DNA of 64,000 bases from Palaemon carinicauda (GCF_036898095.1 NC_090750.1:85338075-85402074), one strand, 5' to 3'; numbered from the stretch's first letter, positions 10,640 to 22,188 are shown. Translations and numbers: made by a program. The notes: generated by a model not told the origin, from the sequence alone.

Positions 10640-12310
10640 GTTCGTCTGTTCGTGCCTGTCGTTCACCTAGTCCGGGACCTCTTGCAAGCTCCCAAGCCCA
10701 GGGGAGAAGTAATGTCGTACGACTTATGGGTTCGAGAGGCCTTGATCAGCGAACAGACGTTTCCCTCTATGGTATCGGGTGTATCTTACCAAGATCTCCC
10801 CTACCATAAGGCGAGAGAGACAATTTTCTCCTCGTCATCCGAAGGCTTTTCGCATAAGAAACCTGAAACAAGGTTTCGAGGCCCTTAAGCGAAAGTCAGT
10901 CCTTTCAGGACAGGTCCAGCGTCCTGGTTGCAGCCATTAGGACAGCTCTGACCCTATGCAGTCATCGGATAACTGCTCGCCGCCTAACAAAAGCGTAACA
11001 CAGACTCCGAGAGTCTTTTTGTTGGCAGAGTGTTGCGGTCACAGACGTTACCCTCGTCTCTTACCGCAACCATTTCCGTTGATCCTAAATGGGTTGTACG
11101 GCAAGACATGCAGAATAAGCTTGCCTCCCTTATGGAAGACTATTCTGCCGATTAGTCCGTTGAGCCTAGCCGTTTATCTCATCGAGATCCTGGCTTTCAG
11201 CCAACCTAACATTCCTTTGTGCGTCCTGTTGACGTTGGCGTAGCTAAGTCACGTCAGTCAGGTTGTTTAGAACCACACTCGATGCGGTCTCGTGTGGATT
11301 TTCAGCCACATTTGGACGTTAGGCCACTTGCTGATGCTCCTGTTGACGTTCAGGACGTTCGCTAACAATCGGAGTTGACTTGTTTTGACGCTGTGCGTCA
11401 ACCTCCGCATTCTAGAGTTGTTTTGACTGCTCAGTCTAGGCGGTCAAAGCAGTCTCGAGTGGACACTGTGCGTCCTCACGCACCTGTTGTTGTTGACAGT
11501 TCACAGACTGTCAAGCAGTTACATGACGTTGCGTCCTGGTCTCTCGCACCTGTTGTTGTTGACAGTTCACAGACTGTCAAGCAGTTACATGACGTTGCGT
11601 TCTGGTCCGCTACTAATGCACCAGTGCGTGTGGACTCAGCTTGTAAAGCATTGCCACCACGGTAGGTCTCTCCCTTGCTTGAGACTCAGCTATTATCGGA
11701 CAAGGTTCCTTTAGATGAGGAAGTTGCTGTTCCCCCTCCTACTGATATTCCCTTGAGGACTCTGTCAGACGGAGAGGAGCCTAAAGCTGCTTAGCCCTCT
11801 ATGAACTTTAAATAAATCATGCTGATTTTTAAGGATCTTTGTCCGGATCTTTTTGTAACTGCTGCTCCTCGTTCGCCTAAACGTCAGAGCTTACACTAGG
11901 CCTAGCTACTTCGAAGCCGTTGTTTTATAAGCTAGTGCTCTCTCGCTCTCCTAGAGAGCTTTACGTTTGCTAGGCGACTGGTTTATCACCAGGAGGAGTT
12001 TGGGGGATACAGCCTTTGCTTTCCCTTCTTTTAAACTGGCTTATAGAGCGAGAGTCTGATATGACACGAGAGAAGTTCTCGGCTTGGGAGTTCCTGCCTC
12101 TGCCCAGATAGACTTCTCAAATCTCGTAGACTCTCCCTGGCGCCTGGCCAGGAGACGCTCCAAGATTTTACAGGTCAACTTCACAGCTGTTTTCGAGCCT
12201 TTGAAGTTTTGCTGTACAATTATGTCATGCATAAACAAGGCTTTCAGGGATGGCTCCAATGATCTGACAGCCACGTTCTCTGCAGGGACAAGTCCCTCAG
12301 GGATGGCTCC
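10640..12310 (+). pseudogene. Copy A gag-like ORF1, broken
   Basis: In shifting frames the segment matches D's gag: EGSSVRACRSPSPGPL near 10640, a Pro/Val-rich stretch with two tandem copies of a VVDSSQTVKQLHDVASW unit near 11490-11600, and a C-terminal part near 12220 (MSCINKAFRDGSNDLTATF). Many stops and frameshifts interrupt it. The Cys-rich N-terminal part seen in D is absent; a short MADPS start at 9634 is separated by about 1 kb of leader-like sequence. The 3' end is joined by a deletion directly to mid-RT sequence. Confidence 0.7.
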
Positions 12311-12379
12311 ATGATTTGGCAGCCATGTTCACTGCAGGAGTACGTAAGAGGCAAGTGCGCTCAATGTGTTCATTGTCAA

Positions 12380-13932
12380 GACAAACTTCGCGATGAAGTC
12401 TACCAGGCTGTCTTGACAGCATTTATGGAAGGCGACTGGATGGTCTCTCTCGACCTTCAGGAGGCATGCTTCCACATTCCTATACACCCGGATTCCCAAC
12501 TGTTTCTGAGGTTTGTTTACAGGAATGTGGGGTACCAGTTTCGAGCTATCGGAGATCAGAGCCTCCCTGTACTTGGACGACTGGCTTCTCAGAGCCTCTT
12601 CCAGTCATCGCTGTCTGAAGGATCTCAATTGGACTCTAGATCTGGCCAAGGAATTGGGACTCCTAGTCAATTTGGAAAAGTCACAGCTGGTCCCATCCCA
12701 AACTATTCTGTATTTAGGGATGGAGATTCAGTCAAGTTTTTCGGGCTTTTCCGTCGGCCCCCAGAATAGATCAAGCCCTGCTCTCCATCCAGAAGATGCT
12801 GAAGAAAGAACGCTGCTCAGTCAGGCTGTGGATGAGTCTGGTAGGGACGCTGTCATCCCTGGAGCAATTTGTCTCGCTAGGAAGGCTACACCTCCATCCT
12901 CTTCAATTCCATCTGGCTTTTCACTGGAAAAAGGACAAGACGCTAGAGGCGGTCTCGATCCCGATTTCCGAAAAGATAAAGTCTTGTCTGACTTGGTGGA
13001 AGGACAATATCAGCCTACAAGAGGGTTTTCCCCTGGCAGTTCAGATACCCAACCACGTTCTCTTCTCGGACGCATCGGACTTGGGCTGGGGCGCGACGCT
13101 GGACGGTCGGGAATGCTCAGGTCTGTGGAACTCGAGTCAGAGGAGCATGCATATCAACAGCAAGGAGCTGTTGGCGGTTCATCTGGCCTTGATAAGCTTC
13201 GAGAATCTCCTTTGAGGCAAGGTGGTGGAGGTAAACTCGGACAACACCACGGCCTTGGCGTACATTTACAAACAGGGAGGTACCCACTCACTGACTTTGT
13301 ACGAGGTTGCAAGGGACCTGCTCATCTGGTCAAAAGATCGAGGCATCTCCCTAGTAACCAGGTTCATCCAGGGCGACTTGAACGTCCTAGCAGATTGTCT
13401 CAGTCGGAAAGGTCAAGTAATTCCAATCGAATGGACCCTCCACAAGGATGTGTGCAAGAGACTTTGGGCGACTTGGGGTCAACCCACCATAGATCTCTTT
13501 GCAACCTCGCTGACCAAGAGGCTTCCAATCTATTGCTCTCCAGTCCCGGACCCAGCAGCAATACATATAGATGCCTTCCTCCTAGATTGGTCACATCTGG
13601 ATCTTTACGCATTCCCACCATTCAAGATTGTCAACAAGGTACTGCAGAAGTTCGCCTCTCACGAAGGGGCAAGGTTGACGTTAGTTGCTCCCCTCTGGCC
13701 CGCGAGAGAATGGTTCACTCTAAGAGTAGACCTTCTACGTCAGCCACACGTAAAGAAGGTACACCAAAGCCTCCACGCTCTTCGTCTGACTGCCTTCAGA
13801 CTATCGAAAGACTCTCGAGAGCTAGAGGCTTTTCGAAGGAAGCAGCCAGTGCGATTGCTAGAGCAAGGAGAGCTTCTACCATTAGAGTCTACCAATCGAA
13901 GTGGGAAGTCTTCCGAGACTGGTGCAAGTTAG
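12380..13932 (+). pseudogene. Copy A RT-RNase H-methyltransferase ORF, broken
   Basis: Motifs in order: GDWMVSLDLQEACFHIPIHP (RT, first catalytic Asp) near 12430, SLYLDDWLL (RT catalytic Asp pair) near 12570, LFSDASDLGWGATL and INSKELLAV (RNase H) near 13060-13180, VNSDNTTALAY and QGDLNVLADCLSR near 13230-13400, then PTIDLFATS, DAFLLDW and YAFPPF (methyltransferase-like) near 13490-13620. The RT N-terminus (GGWRPVLDVS in D) is deleted, RT pieces lie in two frames, and an in-frame TGA sits at 13213. The region cannot give a complete polymerase. Confidence 0.85.
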
Positions 13933-14861
13933 TTTCTGTATCCTCGACCAGTACCTCTGTAGCCCAAATAGCTGATTTTCTCTTATACCTGAGAAAAGGA
14001 CGATCCCTTTCAGCTCCCACTATCAAGGGCTACAGAAGCATGTTGGCATCGGTCTTCCGGCATAGAGGCTTAGATCTTTCCAACAATAAAGATCTGCAAG
14101 ACCTCCTTAAGTCTTTCGAGACCACTAAGGAGCGTCGTTTGGCTACTCCTGGGTGGAATTTAGACGTGGTCCTAAGATTCCTCCTGTCAGACAGGTTTGA
14201 GCCTTTACAGTCAGCCTCCCTGAAAGATCTCACTCTTAAGACTCTTTTCCTGGTATGCTTAGCCTCAGCTAAAAGAGTCAGTGAGATTCATGCCTTCAGC
14301 AAGAACATCGGATTTTCGTCAGAAAAAGCCACTTGTTCTCTGCAACTTGGTTTTCTAGCCAAAAATGAGCTACCTTCTCGTCCTTGGCCTAAATCTTTCG
14401 ATATTCCCAGCTTATCGGAGATCGTAGGCAATGAACTAGAAAGAATCTTATGCCCTGTTAGAGCTCTTAAGTTCTACTTAGCTCGTACTAAACCTTTACG
14501 AGGCCAATCTGAAGCGTTATGGTGTTCGGTTAAGAAACCATCCTTGCCTATGTCAAAGAATGCTTTGTCATGTTTTATCAGATTGTTAATACGAGAAGCT
14601 CATTCACACTTGAGTGAGGAAGACCGATCTTTGCTTAAGATTAAGACGCACGAAGTTAGAGATGTAGCAACTTCCGTGGCCTTTAAGCAAAATAGATCTC
14701 TGCAAAGTATCATGGACGCAACCTATTGGAGAAGCAAGTCAGTGTTCGCGTCATGTTACTTAAAAGATGTCCAGTCTCTTTACGAGAACTGCTACACACT
14801 GGGACCATTCGTAGCAGCGAGTGCAGTAGTGGGTGAGGGCTCAACCACTACAATTCCCTAA
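13710..14861 (+). CDS. Copy A tyrosine recombinase ORF (open)
   Basis: About 383 residues from ATG at 13710. The core reads IRVYQSKWEVFRDWC (DNA-binding domain), then catalytic-domain motifs KRVSEIHAF (box I Arg), THEVRDVATS (HxxR) and a Tyr in WRSKSVFASCYLKD. All four usual catalytic positions appear present. Open frame extends upstream to 12513, but that part is an out-of-frame reading of RT/RNase H. A 42-bp in-frame deletion removes the MAGR(H/R) start used by the other copies, so a different ATG would be needed. The product would recombine circular element DNA into the genome. Confidence 0.85.
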   Translation: MVHSKSRPSTSATRKEGTPKPPRSSSDCLQTIERLSRARGFSKEAASAIARARRASTIRVYQSKWEVFRDWCKLVSVSSTSTSVAQIADFLLYLRKGRSLSAPTIKGYRSMLASVFRHRGLDLSNNKDLQDLLKSFETTKERRLATPGWNLDVVLRFLLSDRFEPLQSASLKDLTLKTLFLVCLASAKRVSEIHAFSKNIGFSSEKATCSLQLGFLAKNELPSRPWPKSFDIPSLSEIVGNELERILCPVRALKFYLARTKPLRGQSEALWCSVKKPSLPMSKNALSCFIRLLIREAHSHLSEEDRSLLKIKTHEVRDVATSVAFKQNRSLQSIMDATYWRSKSVFASCYLKDVQSLYENCYTLGPFVAASAVVGEGSTTTIP

Positions 14862-15260
14862 TTCCATATCCTTTTAATCTGTCTCTTGAAATGTTTTAAT
14901 GTTTTTATGGGTTGTCCGGAAGGCTAAGAAGCCTTTCGCATCCTGGTTGATTTGGCGGGTGGTCAAAGTCATTTCTTGAGAGCGCCCAGATTAGGGGTTT
15001 GATGAGGTCCTGTTGTATGGGTTGCAGCCCTTGATACTTCAGCTCCTGGGGGTCTGTCAGCATCCTAAGAGGATCGCGGGGCTCCGTAAGGAAGACGTAC
15101 TTACAAGGCAGAGTAATCGTCTAAGTCGACTTCCTTACCAGGTACCTATTTATTTTGGTTTTGTTATATTGATAACTGTCAAAATGAAATAAAAAACTCT
15201 TAGCTTATACGATGTAAACATATTTAACTGGTCTCTACCCATCACCCTGGGTGTGAATCA

Positions 15261-15358
15261 GCTATTATATATTCACCGGCTAAGTTAAATATTTAAAAAT
15301 GATATTTTAATTATAAAATAAATTTTTGAATACAGTATACTTACCCGGTGAATATATA
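15261..15358 (+). repeat. Copy A internal complementary region (ICR)
   Basis: The first half (to 15300) is the complement of the element's 5' end, ending TTAAATATTTAAAAAT. The second half (from 15301, GATATTTTAATTATAAAA) is the complement of its 3' end. This abutment is the diagnostic ICR of DIRS elements. It fixes the termini and marks the inferred circle junction at AAAAAT|GAT. Confidence 0.9.
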
Positions 15359-15403
15359 AATTAAACGACCCTCCCTTCCTCCCCAATAGAGACGCAGTGG
15401 GAT

Positions 15404-15561
15404 GAGAAGAAATTAAGTCTTTGTTTACATCGAGAGAGTGGTATCTGGCCGACAGTTGGCGCTGGTGGGCACACCCGCAACCTGTATAGCGATCGCTGGC
15501 GAGTTTTTACTGTTTTTTGTCTGTCGAGCAACAGAGTTGCAGCTATTATATATTCACCGGG
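15404..15561 (+). repeat. Copy A 3' inverted terminal repeat
   Basis: Reverse complement of 9282-9439. About 38 bp of AT-rich terminal extension (GTAAGTATATTCAAAA...) follows outward to 15599. The complement of that extension forms the second half of the internal complementary region. Confidence 0.92.
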
Positions 15562-15599
15562 TAAGTATATTCAAAAATTTATTTTATAATTAAAATATC

Positions 15600-17686
15600 A
15601 TATTGAGCTGATTTTCCATCATACTTAGATCAGTCATTTACATCCGGTGCAACAGCTTTAACTGTAACACCGGGTGTACACTACACTTGACCGACCAAAA
15701 AGGTACCAGTTAGTGGGTGAGTACCATCACTTCCTCCTAAAGGAGAAGCGTGATCACTATACAGTAAGTGATTAAGAACTTTTAGTAAGAGGACTTCCCA
15801 TTCAAATATCATCTGTTAAGGAAGAAGAGTGCAATAATGATAAAGGATGAGGCAGAAGAGGTTGGCAGGGGAGGAAGGGAGAGCAAAGTTCCAACAGTTT
15901 CTTTTGCCAACCATTTTTCCTTTCTGGGACACAAACCACTACACTGGGGGTTTTACTACAGGGGAAGCGATGAAAACACTCACTGAAACTGTACTGAACA
16001 GGGATTGCCACCTGGAGAACACTGTTGGTGCCATGTATGCTGCCTAACAAATAACTTTCGTTATTGGGAGCACGGGTGTTAGTGGCACTCATTCTGAATC
16101 GGGTAACTCCCTCCCAAGGCACAGTTGATATACAGAGTATCAAGGTTAGACAATTTACGCTCAAAGTTCATCTCTTTCCCGATTGGAAGACCAAGAACAA
16201 CACCTCTTACTGACAAATCAAATGCTAATGGGCAGTTGAGATCTTGAGAGTTACTTACTACGCAAATATTCCAAGAAATACTAGATCTTGGCAAAACTGT
16301 TCACCCACATTGAAAGGGCAAAATATAGGGGTGGTTGTGGCCTATTGGTAACGTCTCTTCCTGGGGATCTCCAGACTGGGGTTCGAGTCCCGCTCAAACT
16401 TATCAGTTCCTTTAGTGTATGCAACCTCACCATCCTTGTGAGCTAAGGATGAGGGGGTTTGGGGAAGTCTAAAGGTCTACCTACTGAGTCATCAGCAGCC
16501 ATTGCCTGGCCTCCCTTGTCCTAGCTTGGTTGAAAGGGGGCTTGAGTACTGATCATATATGGTCTGTCTCTAAGGCATTTTCCTGTTTGCTAGGGCAATG
16601 TCACTGTCTCTTGCCTCTGCCATTCTTGAGCAATCTTTAAGCTTTTAAACCTCTCAAGCCCGTAGCTAATGGATCCTTATTCTTAGCAGAATGAATCCAT
16701 TGTATGCAGATAAGGCAATTTACAGGATCCAAAGCCCTACCCTAAAATATACAAGTAACAGTGATAGGGACACCATTCATGAAACCATATAGAGTTGGCC
16801 GAGTTATTGCACCCAATTTGGTTACACCTAACATTGATTTCACTTATTTGTAATACATATACTCCGTAACTGAAAACATTTATTTATTAATATCCCCAAG
16901 GAGAGCAGCCTACCTTGAACCTTCTCCTATCCCAAAAGGACCGTAATAGCACTCACGTCTTTTTGAAGAAAAAAAAAGAGACAATAGGATAAGACTAACT
17001 CGATTGAAAACAAAAAACCCTTCAAAAGTTTAATTCCCTCCCTTAAAGCGTCAAGTAGATTGCTGACCCCTTTGACATATCATAGGGTAGGGAAAGAGGC
17101 CATAACTAGGTAGTTGGAGCCCATGGCTTAAGAAAGCCGATGGGTTGGAAAAGATAATTACATAAATCATGCAAAGCAAGAATCAAGAAGTCTGTCTTGA
17201 TAATTTTTCCACCTAGAATCAAAACTTTATGAAATAAAAAAAAAAAATCTTTTCTTAAATATTTCACCAAGGACTGAAAATAAAAATGATATTCTTGCAG
17301 TTCAAAACCCAAGTCTGGGAAAGGTTGAGAGTAACTAAACAGTTGCAAGACACAGGAGTGGTGAGACAGCTAACATCTGAATGACCAAGGTGCACAGCAT
17401 CTATATGTAAAGGATGGAGGATCATTTATTTTCTATCGAATTCCTAGGTTTGGTATTCTGGCAAAGCACAGACAGGCTACATAAAAGTTACGGGTTTGAG
17501 GTGAAACAGGTTTTTTCAATAATAAAACATTCTTCAAACAATTACTATTAAGAAAAAGATTACATAAACACTGTAAGATGACCCATAATCTTTTTTTTTA
17601 CAGAACTGTATTATGAAAAAAAAAATTCTATTGCATATCCTTACCTAAAATGTTGTTCTGAGAGTAAAATAACTGACATTTTCCAG
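15600..17686. other. CRYM intron sequence, SINE only
   Basis: Apart from the SINE at 16327-16655 I see only AT-rich intron. The short frames at 15802-16294 on both strands show no recognisable domain. Confidence 0.4.
16327..16655 (+). mobile_element. tRNA-derived SINE, copy 2
   Basis: Head TGTGGCCTATTGGTAACGTC, B box GGTTCGAGTCCCGC, the same body (AGTCATCAGCAGCCATTGCC, then GGGCAATGTCACTGTCTCTT) and a TTTAAGCTTTTAAACC tail. Collinear with copy 1. It sits in the last CRYM intron, between DIRS A and the final exon. Confidence 0.85.
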
Positions 17687-17766
17687 GTCTTGCAGTTGAA
17701 GATGCAGTTACAGCACACTTAGTGTACAATCTCCTGATGAAAGAAAATGAGAAGAGGATTCCCTAA
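17687..17766 (+). CDS. CRYM: CRYM-like terminal coding exon with stop codon
   Basis: An 80-bp segment after the acceptor ttttccag encodes LAVEDAVTAHLVYNLLMKEN then EKRIP and TAA at 17764-17766. It matches the C-terminal 'GMAVEDT.AA.LIY' segment of mu-crystallin. The 3' UTR follows. No perfect AATAAA lies within the next 200 bp; an AATATA-like hexamer near 17903 is only a weak candidate polyadenylation signal. Confidence 0.9.
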
Positions 17767-19799
17767 CGTTTCACATTTAATAATCTTGCAGACTTCTTCC
17801 AATATGTCTGAAAATCATTATTTCTTTTTATTTCTACATCAGTTAATTTGATTAAGGTGTGACAGGGATGTTATGAACAGAATTCTGTCAAAGGCAGTAA
17901 AATAATATAAAAAAAAGTTTCAAAGGAATGTTTTATTACGACAAGTATATCACAGAACACCAGGATACAGGTTACATTCATGTTACTATAAGTTGCATTT
18001 AGTAAGGGCACCCTATGCATTAGATAGTACTACAGTACTCCCTTATAAACTACAATATTTAGAAATGTGAAAGATGATCCATTGTGAACTTTTTGTTCGC
18101 TACAGAACTGTATGACATAGATATTGATATTTGTGTAAGTTCTTATGGTAAAGTTGTAAGATGAAAATGTAGATTAGTTTTATATAGTAGCCATAAGATG
18201 TGAAAAAGTGTAAAAGGAAATACCAGTAAGTATATGACCTTGACTAGATAGATGAATGTAAAGGCAAAGGTCATAACGAGTAGAAATTTTCAAAAGACTA
18301 GTAATATTCAGTGTGGTCATTTTGACCAAAATACAATATTCCTGACATATCTGCATTAAGTTTATTAAAAATAACATGGCAGAGAATTCATGCATCTCAT
18401 TTCTTTATAAGATATTATCGAGAGGCTTTATAAAACATTCATACAATGATATAATACCTCTCAGGATTGTTCTTCCCAGAGAATATAATAAAAAATTGAA
18501 GCATTATCTGTTTAAATGGTACTTGATCATTTATGTTATATCATGACATAATGTAATATAAAGTGAAATTCAATATTCTAATTGCATCCACTCTTTCACA
18601 ATGAATTACAGTATATACTTGCATAACACTGCTAACAACCACAAAACAACTATCAAACATGAATTACTATGCTACAACACAAAGCTACAGACACAAGACC
18701 TAGAAATAGAAATAAATGTAATATTTTTCATTTAGTTCTAATACAAGTTAATTTACAAAACACATCAACTGACAAAAAATCTAAAATTTCACCAAAAAGT
18801 TAATGGAGGTAAGTGAAGAAACATAAATTTCTTTAAGGTGTGGTAGTTACTCATACCAGTCCCAGGTATAAAAATGCACAAACAATAGGTACTTTTTTCT
18901 CACTTATTTTATAGATTTTACATAAATCTTTATATTGTATACTATCAATATAAACATTTATTCATAAGAAACAAAGAGTGGGAAACCATTTTGCAAATTC
19001 TTAATCCCTTGGTGAAGGCAGTTTCTTATAGAAAATAGAAAAGGTATCTCACTCAATCTCTCCTAGGGACACAGGTGATCAATCCTCTGAGGATCATTCG
19101 TCAATGTAGCTGCATAGAAATAGATTCCCGTTTCTAATGCAATTTTCAGTTTCTATCTTTTTCCCCTTGTTAGTTATGTTAGAAACATCAACATAAGTAG
19201 TTTGACACACAATGTCATTGTTCATCGTAAATATTTTGCAAGACATGAGCTTGAAGGCAATTTTGTCATGGCTGGCATCCCCCAAGGGTTAAGCGTATTC
19301 AACAAAAAAATATCAAGTTTGGCTCAAAAATTGAAGTACAGTAAGTTCTTTATATCTATACGAATAATTTTCATATTTTGCACTGAAAGATGACAGATGG
19401 TCAACAAAGGTGGACTGTAAACTGAAAAACCAGTAAAGTATATAATTTTCAAAGCTGGGTCACTCCAGCTATCAACATGGGGCTATCACTTACTCTCAAG
19501 ACTTACTGCAACCACCTTGAACCACCTATTTGTGTGGCTCACATATAAACAGTTGACAAAATATTAACTGGTACTAGAATTCACTACAATACTTAATTAT
19601 TTTTAAATATATGGCATTATAACATTTTGCTTCCGATATGACACACTTGATTGTTTTTACACTTTATAAAGTTACTTGATAATGTTGAACTCCTATCTTA
19701 AAGGTAAAACATGTCTTCAATACTTTTATGTATTTGTCTTATAATATATTGTATTTCTTCACAAGGTAAACACACCTTCTTGGCATCCGAAAATTGGAA
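17767..19799. other. AT-rich interval after the CRYM stop codon
   Basis: Contains the CRYM 3' UTR and perhaps the end of the ANKRD40-like 3' UTR. There is no coding pattern. Several TTTATT words could serve - strand polyadenylation but none stands out. Confidence 0.4.
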
Positions 19800-21950
19800 C
19801 TTTAATAACAGAGAGTTTTTTATTTTTTCACACACCTGATGTTCATATTGTTCCTTTCATAATTCCAGTTTCCTTTTTTCCAACAGTCTAGGTTTCCAAT
19901 AAAGCACTGAAACAGTCAAGCAGCTAATAGAAACAACCATTGCTTGGGTACACAGTACCGTCTTTTGTTCTTCAAACTCAAAGTCAAAAATAATCCCTAC
20001 CCTCTGAACACCCTTTGTCAATGGGGAGGAGGAAGGGCATGTATAGGAAAATCAGGTGAGTATAGAAATAACAAATTTTATCATAAAAATTGTGTTTATT
20101 TCTATGAACCTCGCCTGATATTCATATTGCTGACTCTCACACTCTAAAGGAGGTGGGTTGCTTGTGAAGGAAAGAGATAGGTCAAAACCGCCAAGTTTGA
20201 ATTTTGGAATTCGATGCCGTAAGGTGGGGAAAAATGTTGTAACGAGGGGACGAAAAAACATCGTATTCCACACCGTAACGTGAAAAAAACGTAAGCTGAG
20301 GACGCCGTACCCCGGGGGTCCATTGTACAGGGATTCTAGGTGTTTCCAGGTGTAGGCTAATGCTATTGCATCATCTGAAAACACCGAGATGATCTTTCCT
20401 ATTATCAGTGATTCCTCATCCTGAAGGGTCTTGAACACCACTTAAAGTTCCATGCAATTGATATGCCAAGCCGATTCTTGCATTCTCCATTTCCCTTAAT
20501 AGATGTATAAGATCTAGAGCTGCTGCCCAACTTTCCTGTGAAGCATCTGTGAACAGAGAAAGGTCTAGGAAAGTTCATTTCTAAGGAAACGCCATCACTG
20601 AAATAGAGATTGTGTCTAGATCGAATGTTCTGTTCCAATTCTGATTGAGATGATTTTAGAAAACCCTGATTTTTAGGCATCCAATCAGAGCAAATTTCAC
20701 TAAAGAATTCTTGGTCCCTCAAAGTCTTATCCACGTCCAAACTGACATTAGTTTTTGAACTTTTCCTACAATAGAAGAAAAGAAAGCGTACTCTATTCTA
20801 CTGGAAAATCCTAAAAGAGAACTGTTGCTATTATCATTTCAAAATATAAAATCCTCGAGTTGGAATCAGAAGAAAATTTTCCAAATTCACACCAAGATCC
20901 CCAACCGTTCTACCAACATGAGACCCCACACTTGTTGAACCTGAATATTTTCAACAAAGTGTTAAAAAATTGTAAATCGTCCATGTGTAACGAACCTTGA
21001 TCCTCCGAATCCATATGCACTTGGAAATGAGGGTAATAATCCAGGTGACGACTTAATGGACCAGTCTGACTGAGACTGAAACACAAGTACTTGAACTGGT
21101 AAACATTTGAGCCATTCACAAAGCAAAGGTATTTTACAAAAATATTTATAATAAGAATTTGAAAGTACTCAACGGTGAAGTCTATTAAAAACATCCAATC
21201 TCCTCTTTTTGACACCACAAGGACTGTTGAGGGTGTTATATTACCATAAAAAACTTAGTGAAAACTGTAAACTTGTTGAGGTTCGACACATCTAGAACTG
21301 GTCCTCAATCCCCTGATGCTTCTCACAAACCTGATAAGAGTGGGAACATCTTCCTTCTACAGGGCTTTGGTAAGAAGCACCGCCATATCATTATCCTATA
21401 CTCGTAAGTTTTGCGAGTCCTCTTAGCATTTTGTCCAGAACATCTACTAACTAATAGAACAAAATCCTAAGGGCTTACCAAGAATTCTTAGAAGGAGACA
21501 ATTCTAAGGATGTAGATGATACTGGCTTAAAAGGGAAAGTAGGATTTTGCCTAGACAGTGACCTCATAATGTCACTTTGTGAACTAGTAACCACTCGATC
21601 AATCACCTTATCAATTCAATTTACACCAAAATGGGAAAATTGAGGAAGAAATCAATTGTTTCTGTTCATCAGATGTTGTCCTAATCACAGAGGAAAATAT
21701 CGGTTCCTGTGCATATTAACAAAATACACAAAGGCTGCTACAGCCACAAAACTTTCAGCTGAAACTGTTTTCTCTGACCAACTTGGATAATCCAAGATGA
21801 GATTCTAATTATGATGGCCTGCAAATTTCTCTTCTATGAGATTAGAAGTACCCCTTACTAGAGAATCAGCAAAAGATAGCATCTCAAGGATACTTTTCAC
21901 TTTACTGCCCACAAAGCTTTTCTCTAGTATGCCTCCACCAGCTTGGAAAC
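19800..21950 (-). mobile_element. DIRS remnant F (third, older family)
   Basis: A decayed DIRS-like element on the - strand between the two host genes. An ICR-like block lies at 20050-20165 (TCAGGTGAGTATAGAAAT... then CTATGAACCTCGCCTGATATT), and its 3' terminal-repeat counterpart starts near 19833 (ACACCTGATGTTCATATTG). Above it are RNase H and RT remnants. Methyltransferase and recombinase appear deleted between about 20170 and 20330. 21480-21950 probably corresponds to the gag C-terminus, but that is weak. Confidence 0.7.
20330..21305 (-). pseudogene. Remnant F RT and RNase H
   Basis: From high to low coordinates the - strand gives GPVLDVSNLNKFTVFTKFF (compare D RPVLDVSALNVF), then KRGDWMFLIDFTVEYFQILI and NVYQFKYLCFSLSQTGPLS, then GSLHMDDLQFF at the RT active site (YLDD in D), then SLFTDASQESWAA and WHINCMEL, a stop, and VFSDDAIALAYTWKHLE of RNase H. 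The order and spacing match D despite low identity. Stops and frameshifts show it is dead. Confidence 0.78.
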
Positions 21951-22185
21951 CCTGCATTCAAAGATTTGTGTGAAAAAAGCTTATATCTATTGAAGTGACT
22001 AGGTTATTTCGTAATAATTCCACGATAAATAGCCGTCAAAAGATATATAAATACTCGTCAGTAATAATGGATTTTATGTTATACAGAAATGTAATGAAAA
22101 TATCCATCGTTTCCTTTGACACAGGTAGTATTCTATAATGTATAATTATAAGATATGCGATAAACAAAAAACTGATGACAAAAGA

Positions 22186-22188
<3 letters not shown>

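Larger units (their letters stand above)
9263..15599 (+). mobile_element. DIRS copy A (family 1), full length, inside the CRYM intron
   Basis: A 6.3-kb DIRS1-like retrotransposon on the + strand. It has inverted terminal repeats (9282-9439 against 15404-15561), an internal complementary region (15261-15358), a 5' leader of about 1 kb, decayed gag, a broken RT-RNase H-methyltransferase region and an open tyrosine recombinase ORF. The 5' edge is at about 9263. The 3' edge ends ...TTAAAATATC at 15599 by comparison with the internal complementary region. No target-site duplication is visible, as expected for tyrosine-recombinase integration. It carries an internal deletion shared with copy C. Confidence 0.9.
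1970..17766 (+). other. CRYM: Partial host gene: ketimine reductase / mu-crystallin homologue (last six coding exons)
   Basis: Six exons joined in consistent phase encode the C-terminal two thirds or so of a mu-crystallin-like protein (ornithine cyclodeaminase / mu-crystallin family). Vertebrate CRYM is a cytosolic NADPH-dependent ketimine reductase that also binds thyroid hormone; that role is family knowledge, not visible here. Exons are 1970-2051, 4562-4647, 5064-5256, 5477-5578, 7298-7402 and 17687-17766, each bounded by AG and GT. The upstream exons, start codon and promoter lie before the window. Introns carry non-LTR 3' ends, a SINE, a dead reverse transcriptase and DIRS copy A, which stretches the last intron to about 10.3 kb. 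The gene is convergent with the ANKRD40-like gene. Confidence 0.9.

Noticed and set aside
12513..14861. One 782-residue + strand protein in copy A
   Set aside because: Same situation: upstream codons overlap RNase H/methyltransferase read in another frame. Only about 13710-14861 is recombinase.
9263..15599. LTR retrotransposon or retrovirus-like provirus
   Set aside because: Repeats at the ends are inverted, not direct. There is no protease or DDE integrase. A tyrosine recombinase and an ICR are present, so it is DIRS-like.
9263..15599. Ngaro-type element
   Set aside because: Ngaro elements have split direct repeats and lack the methyltransferase-like domain. Here inverted repeats and a PTIDLFATS...AFPPF domain are present.
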